A DNA stretch of 64,000 bases, from positions 6,059,501 to 6,123,500 of the forward strand of contig JASXTE010000011.1 of NCBI GenBank assembly GCA_030280995.1, written 5' to 3'. How positions within the stretch are numbered: the first letter of the stretch is position 1; the number at the start of each line of letters is the position of its first letter. Shown piece by piece: positions 57,130-64,000 of the stretch. Origin of the DNA: Hemileia vastatrix (lineage: Eukaryota > Basidiomycota > Pucciniomycetes > Pucciniales > Zaghouaniaceae). The notes below the pieces were generated by a model. That model was not told where the DNA came from. It ran no database searches and was given only the letters and a program-made list of their open reading frames with translations. A program made the position numbers and the translations under genes.

Positions 57130-58498
57130 TTAATAGTCTGGGACTGGTTTGGAAGGTAGTCTTTGGGAGGAAGCAGAAGAGGATGGGATGGAATGTTGGA
57201 AGGTGTGCTTAATTATCCTTGACATCTTCCAGTTGTTTTCCAGAAGTTTCTTTTTCAGGGTGCTTTCAAACTCATTCAATGGTCCATGAAGAACAAAGAC
57301 CTTTAGAATGTTGGAACACATTATGCTTAGGTTCTGTTTCATATCAGCATAATCCAGAGTTTATGTAGTTTCAAGGGGTTGGCCAAATCTAATAGTAGTT
57401 TCAGGAGAAGGGGTGCCATCTAAAAAAGAAGAATTTTGTTCAGAAGTTGTTTTTTGTTGATGAAATTGGATCAAAGATTATGGTACTTACAGATTAGAAG
57501 CTCTTCAAAATTATATGCTGTAGGAATTCTGACTTCTGAAGGTTTGGAAAGAAGTGTGGTGGAAGGATCATCCAGAGATAAATATGAGTTATCTTGGTTT
57601 TCTTCCAGTGGATGCTGAGAAGGTGAGCTACATTAGAACTCTTCCTGGGGCCTAGCTAGAAAAGGGGAATTGTTGTTGTTGTTGTTATTTTTATTGTTAT
57701 CCTGCTCTGTTGGATTGGTTGCTGGTACTGGGGAACTAATGTTGTTGGAGGATGGGGCAGGTGAAAGTGATCTGGGGGCTGAATTCTGTCTTCTGGAGGA
57801 ATTAATTGAAGAGAAGGAACTGTCAGAGGAGTATTTGGCAGGCATAGGGGAGGTGTAGTTTCTTCTCCTGGACGGAGAAGGTGATTTTGGTTGTTGAGAA
57901 GTTTTGGGAGCCCTGATTTGTTCTTGGGGAGCCCTGGTAAGTCTTCTTGAAGTTTGGGAATTTTTGGTGTTACTGGATCTTGAAAATTTTGCTTGCATTT
58001 CTCTGGGAGCACAAGGAGGTTCTTTTGCAGAAGTTTGGGGGTTTTTTTGCAGAATTTTGGTTGTTTTTTTGGTTTTTTTTGGTTGTTTTTAAAGGTGTTG
58101 AGCCTAATTTTTGTTTCCCAGAAAGGCAGGCAGGCTGCCTGGAGGTGGTCTAGCAGCATAGGAGCTGAATTTGAAGCATTTGAAGTGGAATTAAAAGAGA
58201 TAAAAGCAGATTCTTGGGAAGATAGATGTGGCTGTTTTGTGAGAGTTCTGGGGATGGATCTTCTGGATCTTCTAGATCTTCTGGAAGGAACTGAAGACAA
58301 AGATGAAGAAGCAGGACCTAGTTCTAAAGATGTATTTGTGAGATGGTGAAGGGGGAGGTAAAGGATAGTTGAAATCTCTATCACATCTTTTCTTCTTTGA
58401 ATTGAAAGAGTCACAAGCCCTGTTGTACATTTTGGCCTCTGGAGTTGGAAGAGTGAATGTACAGGGTCTGCACATGTGAATGCACTTTTTTCAAGCAT
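57130..58498 (-). pseudogene. Antisense gene B' of E2: degraded Zn2Cys6-like gene
   Basis: On the minus strand an ATG at 58498 begins a region with CRPCTF...NRACDSFNSKKKRC, a zinc cluster that has lost its third and fifth cysteines and shifts frame. A Ser/Pro/Lys-rich linker follows to a GTAAGT donor at 57490; a 71-nt intron ends TTTTTTAG at 57420 and the frame resumes in phase 1, as in genes A and B. After one stop (about 57360), NEFESTLKKKLLENNWKMSRI aligns loosely with the gene B C-terminus. It lies between the AAAAT tract and a CAGTTTA cluster, as gene B does in E1. Confidence 0.75.
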
Positions 58499-58693
58499 AG
58501 TCTTTGGGAGCAGTGAAGCAAGGAAGGGTTGAGGGTTTAACAGCAGGTAATTCAAGGTTTGAAATGATCTGTGGTGGAATAAAAATGATAAAGAGAATTA
58601 GATAAGAAAAGTTTTTTTTCTTTTTTTTATCAGTTATGGGTAGAAGATGAAGTGGAAGTTGAAGCTCAGCAAGTGGAATGTGGCGAATATGCA

Positions 58694-59100
58694 TTAGTCC
58701 ATCAAGACTCTATACTGAAAAATGTATTAGTCTATCAAGACTCTAGACTGAAATATGCATCAGTCCATCAAGACTTTAAACTAAAAAGTCCTTACAGTCC
58801 CCCAAGACTATAAACTGAGGAATGGGTGTTTTTTTGGTATTAGTTTTGAATATTGGAAGAGGGTATCAGCAGGGGGAGCCTCTGAATTTAGCAAAGGCAA
58901 TTTCGGGTGTAATTGATGTGCTGGAAGCTCTATTCACAATTACCCCATAATTTTATTATTTTCTCTGTGTCTTAATGTGATTTATCTCTGGTTCTGAGTT
59001 TATGATTTAGGTTTAGAGTCCCCCAAGATTATAAACTGAGGGTTTTTGAGTCCCCCAAGACTATAAAATGAGGATGGTTCCCCAAGACTTAAAACTGAGG
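58694..59100 (-). repeat. CAGTTTA hairpin cluster of E2, upstream of gene B'
   Basis: At least seven copies (from 58694, 58726, 58761, 58796, 59020, 59049 and 59078). On the gene B' strand they read CAGTTTATAGTC TTGGGG GACT and variants such as AGTC TTGATG GACT. Position and orientation match the E1 cluster at 2438-2905. Confidence 0.85.
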
Positions 59101-59175
59101 ATTTTTTGGTAGCTACATCCTATAGAGGGTGTGGTCATATTTTCTTTTCTAAATCAAACTCAAGCACTAGTGGAA

Positions 59176-59802
59176 TCACAGAAAGGTATCAAGAGAGGTG
59201 GGAAAATGTTCTGAATTGGCCTTGAATTTTCGGATGAGGTTCCTTCATTTATCAATATCTTGTTGGTCCTTGGCAGGAGTTGATTGAAAGTAAGAAAGGA
59301 GGAGTTTTTTCTGTTGTTGGGTGTGATGTTGTAATTTTTCTTTGAAAATAAGTAGTGGATTTGGGGGTGGTGTTTAAATGGTCCCTACATTGTCATCATC
59401 ATCAATGACTGATGGAAGAGAGGCTGAAGAAAATGGTCAGTCTAGTTTGGTATGGAGTGATGGAATATTACATTCTGGTGAATCAGGGTGATGAGAGGAA
59501 AAAGAGGCTGTTGGAGTTACAGGTTTTCTTCTGGATGAATGAAGTTTGTTGATTATTCTTGGAAAGATGATGGAGGGTCTGGATCTTCTGGTAGAAGAGG
59601 ATGAGCCAGGATGAGTGTTTGAAGAAGCTGAAGGGGAAGATGATGAGCCAGGTCTGTGGCATAATTTCTTTCTGGAGTGGCAGGCATTACAAGAAGTCCT
59701 GTAGATGTGAAGAGGTCCAGTCATTGCACAGATGAGATTGTTGTCAATGTAGTATTGGCAAGGGCCCAGGTCAGAGGCAGGTCTAAAGAGGCATTTTAAC
59801 AT
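59176..59802 (-). pseudogene. Antisense gene A' of E2: Zn2Cys6-like gene with three stops
   Basis: The minus-strand frame from 59802 has C-x2-Y-x6-C-x12-C-x2-C-x6-C, so the second cysteine has become Tyr, with SRKKLC as the basic part and a Ser-rich linker. After a stop at 59437 the same frame stays readable through two more stops to LLLSYFQSTPAK near 59290, matching LAYFQETPAN of gene A. It is adjacent to the 3' LTR like gene A. No intron is needed here. Confidence 0.8.
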
Positions 59803-59839
59803 GGCTGTTAGTGGATGAAGAATGTTGAAATTCTTGATT

Positions 59840-59849
59840 GGAGGTAGGA
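59840..59849 (+). promoter_or_regulatory. E2 polypurine tract
   Basis: GGAGGTAGGA directly before the TGTGGT start of the 3' LTR. Confidence 0.8.
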
Positions 59850-60583
59850 TGTGGTTTTCTAAAGCTGGGTAGACCTTTGGAGTGTGTATTTGGAGGTATT
59901 TTGTATGTCAGGTATATTTGGGGTTATGGTGTTGGTTATTGGTGTTTTGTTAGTTTTTAGATGTTAAGTTGTATTTTTGTAGGCTTAAGGTAGGATAACT
60001 TATTATGTCTCAGCTTAATTTCTTTTCTTTTCTCATAATTTTGGTATGTGTTATGTGTAAGTAGCTTGTTTCTATGTGTAGTTACTGTAGTTTTGTTGTT
60101 TAGAGGGTGTTTTTGGACGTTTAAAGGCCTAAAAGCGGCCACCTGCACATGTGGAAGCCTCTAGAGGCTTTTTTACGCATGTAGAGAGGTGAGAGAGCTG
60201 TATTTGGCTGGGTTGTGAAGATTTTAGTTCTTACTTGACCTCAACTCTTGTCACTGTTTTCTCTGGTATAGTCTTGCAAGCTATATCAGGTATTATTTCT
60301 GTCTCTGGTGTGGCTTTGCAACCTACATCAAGTATCCTTGCTTTCTCTGGTGTGGACGTTGGTCTACATTTCAGTTCTTTGGTCTGGTATTCTGTCTGGT
60401 GACTACTTTCTTGGCTGATCAAGCAGTCACGTGTGTTAGAAAGAGATTTTAGCAAACAAGGCTCAATTTACTTTAGCAGGTAAATCTCACACTATTTTTC
60501 AAAAGGGACAGGGGATTTTCTCTCTTGTTTTTCTCTAACTCCTGTGGTCAAGACCTATAGCTATTACTATAGGATTGTCTACA
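59850..60583 (+). repeat. E2 3' LTR (734 bp)
   Basis: Begins TGTGGTTTTCTAAAGCTGGG and ends TCTACA; GCAG follows. It lacks the 133-bp segment found in the 5' LTR. Confidence 0.9.
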
Positions 60584-60589
60584 GCAGCT

Positions 60590-61800
60590 ATTACTCTTAG
60601 CCATTTGAAATTAAAGTTTCATTCAATTTATCTGTTAAATTTTCTGCCCTTTCAGCATATTTTGTTTATCAAGAGAAAAAACATCTATACATATCACTAA
60701 CCAATTTTATTATTTGTATTAATTTTCTGAAAAAATCCAATTAGTTACTTCCCTGGAAACTTGGAAAATCACATCAAAGGTCCCCACATTGTCATTTGTT
60801 TATGTATGTGAGGTGAAAAATGTTGATTTGGTTTTGCCTTGAAACCCGGGAAAAGTTCTTCAAGCAACTCAATATAGCCTTTATAATTTCTCTCAAATTT
60901 TGTGAAATTGTATTCCTAAAAGTATTTTGAACACACAACATAAGTACAGTGAACCAAGTAGCCATAATTTTATAGAAAATTTGAGAAAACTGAATTTAAT
61001 AGAATATTTTCCTGATCTTCAACAAAAAGCTACATAATAACCAGAGGAACCACATATGAAAAAGAGGGTATACCACTGGGAAGAAGTCTGTTTTCCATGC
61101 CTTTCTTTGCCAAGATTTGGAGGAGGACCATGAAAAGCCAGCTTGTAGAGCCAGTTCTTTCATGATCAAGTGAAAATATTCTATGTCTCAACATGAGAGA
61201 AGCTGTACATTACCACCACCATCAATTTAAATATCACCATATTCATCATATTGGTCATCATCATAATAATTATCATCATCATATTCATCATCACTGACAT
61301 TTTTTTAGTGTTTCAATTAGAGCTGGTATTAACTGAAAATCCAGACATGCTTTCAATCATTTTTGTGTGCTTCATTCCTTGAAGTGAGGTTGTATAGTTT
61401 CTTCTTTTAAGTTATGTATTATTTGGAAAAGTTCTGAAACCCAAGCAAAATCATAAATGATGTTGGAGAACACCTTCAAGCCAATTATGCATTACACCCA
61501 AAACAACATTCTGGGTGGCACCCCAGTAATTTAGTAGATTAAGATTAGACCAGAAAACTCCATTCTCCATCAGCAGTTTTTCTCTGCATATATAAAATCT
61601 TTTTTGACTCTTACCACTCCACTTTCTAGAGAAGGTTGGTTTCTTAACTTAAAATTGCGCCAGGAGAAGAAGCAAGTTGCTGAATGGGAAGCTAAACCAG
61701 AAAATTTATTTGTTTCAAGAATATTCCCCAGAAAGCAAAGAAGTTTAAATTTTACTAACACAGGGTAAAATATAAGAGGACTTGTAGGCAAGTCATTTTT
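60590..61800 (-). pseudogene. Tnp2/CACTA-like transposase relic, central part
   Basis: Minus-strand fragments in two frames read LGNILETNKFSGLASHSATCF at about 61680-61740 and LNYWGATQNVVLGVMHNWLEG then VLQHH at about 61455-61530. These resemble the large Tnp2-type transposases of mushroom genomes (from memory of the family). The reading is broken by stops and is cut at 60584 by E2. CACTA-type elements make 3-bp duplications, as the MITEs here do. Confidence 0.65.
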
Positions 61801-62775
61801 TGTCCCTCAGACTACCCCCAGAGTAACTTCAGTAGTAACTCAAGTAGTCTCACAAGGAGTGTAAAAATCACTAAAATCATTTTCAAAATTTATTTTGACA
61901 CAAAGTAAAAAGGACCTTACCAGTATTTGACCTTATTTTGGTGTTCCAGAAAAGGGTAGGACCAATTCCTTGAATCCAATCACTTCCAATCCCTGCTGCC
62001 ACCCTAACTGATTACTCATGTTTTTCTGCTTCATCAATCTTCTAACTCTTTACTCCCATGATCTAAAGTTGAGACTCTCTCCTATTAATCTACATATGCT
62101 CTTATACTTAACTCTGCACTCATGCACTGTGACACCCCTTTCCAAACACAGGCTCCAAAAAAAATACCCAGTTTTAGCTTATCTAAATATTTTAATTTTT
62201 TTAAATTATAAATTTATTGAATTTCAAAGAAATTAATTGGAAATTTAGAATAACATGGATATTTTTAATTTCTTAATTTCTTAATTTTTTATTCATTAAT
62301 TTTTTTAAAAAAAAATGGCAGTTTTAACTACTGTAGATATTTTTACTATCATTTTATTTTATGAATGTTACAGAATCATTATCTGGCTGTTTAAAATTCT
62401 CTATATTTTTTTCTTTACTTTTCTTTTTTATCTTTTTTTCCCTTTAATCAATTTTCATCAGTTGTATCAGCATAATCAATTGGGAGTTTAAAATTTTTAA
62501 AATTTTATTTTTTGTTTTTTGCCTTTTCTAACTAGTTTAGTTATAAGATAATTGATGGAAAACTCAAGCCATGTTTTACATTTAATTTGTTTTTTTATTA
62601 GGTGATGATTTAAAATATGGGAAGAAAGAGAGAATAAAAAACTGATGTCCAAGAAGTAAGACTAGAGAAGCAAGAAGAAGGGAAAGTATAAGGAGGGGGA
62701 GAGCAGGATATATATATAAATATGTATATAATAAGTAAAAAAACAACAAGATGTATTGAGAGCCAGCACCAGTTC
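61801..62775. other. No gene seen
   Basis: AT-rich sequence; a short plus-strand frame at 62018-62236 has no recognisable domain. TATATATAAATATG lies near 62710. Confidence 0.5.
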
Positions 62776-63222
62776 ATGTGCTGAAAAGACGCAGCTTCTT
62801 TTCAGCACATTACCTAGTGTTTGCATGCATGCACCCTTGTGTGAGATGAATCACAAGTTTCTTCACTTATGATCTACTTGACCCAATTCCTTACAGACTC
62901 ACTCTCAAGCTACATGCTGAAAAGAAGCTGCATCTTTTCAGCATGTGACCTGGTGCTGGCTCACAGGCACCCTTGTGTCAGATGGAAAACAAGTGGCTTG
63001 ACTTGTGATCCATTTGACCCATTTCCTGACACCCACATTCTCAGTGTCATGTGCTGAAAAGATGCAGCATCTTTTTAGTATGAGACCTGAAATTGGAGGA
63101 ATGAAGTTATGGTTCAAATGGATCAAAAGTCATAGCAACATTGGATTCATTTCACTCAAGGGTGCAGGGGAGAAATACACTAGGTCACATGCTGGAAAGA
63201 TGCAGCGTCTTTTCTGGCACAC
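62776..63222. repeat. Array of four palindromes of about 30 bp
   Basis: ATGTGCTGAAAAG/CTTTTCAGCACAT (62776-62810), CATGCTGAAAAG/CTTTTCAGCATG (62913-62945), CTGAAAAGATGC/GCATCTTTTTAG (about 63053-63079) and GCTGGAAAGA/TCTTTTCTGGC (about 63191-63218). They are spaced about 137-140 bp apart. The spacer after the third palindrome is the reverse complement of the first two spacers. Confidence 0.8.
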
Positions 63223-63249
63223 ACCCTGTGTCAGTGTATCTAGTATTTA

Positions 63250-64000
63250 AGTATGATATAATAGTATTTATTTATGGTCCTACTACTTATTGATAAATGA
63301 TTTAGTGATTAAACCTCAGGGGAAGACTAATAAAATAGTTATACTCAAATAAAACTCACAATACTTGGATTTAAATGCGTGCTAGTGGTGGAAAATAGAT
63401 GAAAAAAATATAGTTATAGCTTATATAAAGATAATATCAATTTATAATGGCTTTATAATATATATTTGAATAATAATAATTGTGTTATAATGTTTGTTTG
63501 AATTTTAGTAAGTGAATGATGATAAATAACCGTCAAAATCCCTCCTTACTTATACCCAAATCCCCTAGAGTGCACAGACCTTCAATCCAGATGATGTCAC
63601 TGCTATCCCGGGCAATTACAGAACTGTGAGGGCCCATCACCTCCCCATGGCGTCCACTTAAAGCAGATTCAACACCTAGACCTCCAGTAAGGACCCTCCA
63701 TCACAATTAATGATAACACAGACCTATACCATAAATAGAAAATCCAGATAAAAGCGGATACCATAAAGAAACAGGTAAAATAAGTAATCCAAAAGAGATT
63801 TAATGAGACCCAAAGCATATAAAGGAAACAAATGAAGTGCCCAACCCCCCAATAACATCCCCAAGCATCCACATTCACCCAGAAATGACCTCCCAACCCA
63901 CAAATACGTGAATATCCATCTAAGGAAGCAGATTAAGTTGTCCAAACTGAGTGTATGCACCTGATATAGATGTCTATGCTTCTGTAGGCTTTTTGAATCC
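63250..64000. other. No gene seen
   Basis: AT-rich to 63540, then more balanced sequence without a recognised domain. Two overlapping minus-strand frames at 63669-63960 are hydrophobic and aromatic-rich and probably spurious. Confidence 0.5.

Larger units (their letters stand above)
45829..60583 (+). mobile_element. E2: second Ty3/gypsy element of the E1 group, degenerate (14.8 kb)
   Basis: LTRs at 45829-46729 and 59850-60583 both begin TGTGGT and end CTACA; GCAG flanks each side (45825-45828 and 60584-60587). The order is PBS, gag, protease, RT/RNase H, integrase, non-coding region, AAAAT tract, two antisense zinc-cluster genes, polypurine tract and 3' LTR. All genes carry stops or frameshifts. 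An LTR-like repeat and MITE copy 3 are nested in the 3' region. Gene order and protein similarity make it a relative of E1. Confidence 0.93.

Noticed and set aside
63669..63960. Two overlapping Trp/Phe-rich minus-strand frames
   Set aside because: No homology recognised and composition is atypical of a gene; left unannotated as a CDS.

Overview
This window looks like accessory, transposon-dominated chromosome of a filamentous basidiomycete, most likely an Agaricomycete. The evidence is a FunK1-type protein kinase, short GT-AG introns (54-85 nt), a DASH-complex DAD1 gene, an intron-bearing tRNA-Val, and fungal Ty3/gypsy, Helitron, PIF-Harbinger, Tc1/mariner and Tnp2 (CACTA-type) elements. Only about 2.5 kb (38.0-40.6 kb) reads as ordinary host gene space. 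No CRISPR, rRNA or bacterial-type feature is visible.

Layout. (1) 1-12237: a large Ty3/gypsy element (called E1) on the minus strand. Its 3' LTR runs off the left edge. It has an intact 1446-aa pol and a gag frame, and two spliced genes on the opposite strand between pol and the 3' LTR. E1 sits inside a truncated copy of a second Ty3 family (12238-13626). (2) About 14.07-31.93 kb: a decayed Helitron, opened by a PIF-Harbinger element (16075-20472, TSD ATT) and by a chromodomain Ty3 element (called E3; 23517-31751, TSD GTATA). E3 itself carries a CACTA-type MITE. (3) 31.9-35.1 kb: an LTR-like repeat and Tc1/mariner relics. (4) 38.0-40.6 kb: FunK1 kinase and DAD1, convergent. (5) 41-45.8 kb: LINE-like scrap, tRNA-Val, a broken hypothetical gene and a Tnp2-type transposase relic. 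(6) 45829-60583: a second, older relative of E1 (called E2) on the plus strand, inserted into the Tnp2 relic. (7) 60.6-64 kb: the rest of the Tnp2 relic and an array of palindromes.

The most interesting signal is shared by E1, E2 and, more weakly, E3. In each, the stretch between pol and the 3' LTR carries antisense gene(s) for a small protein with a Zn2Cys6-like cysteine pattern (C-x2-C-x6-C-x12/14-C-x2-C-x6-C). E1 and E2 each have two tandem paralogues, and three of the four copies show a C-terminal YFQ-type motif. E1 and E2 also share a dispersed family of about 25 short hairpins (CAGTTTA followed by a 3-5 bp stem and a 6-nt loop) whose arms change together. These hairpins cluster just upstream of antisense gene B in both elements and also lie inside pol, where they encode a repeated peptide. 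Two further hairpins in the non-coding 3' region are conserved between the two elements. All three elements carry an AAAAT-type tract between pol and the antisense gene. This points to an accessory regulatory module carried by fungal Ty3 retrotransposons; its function is inference.
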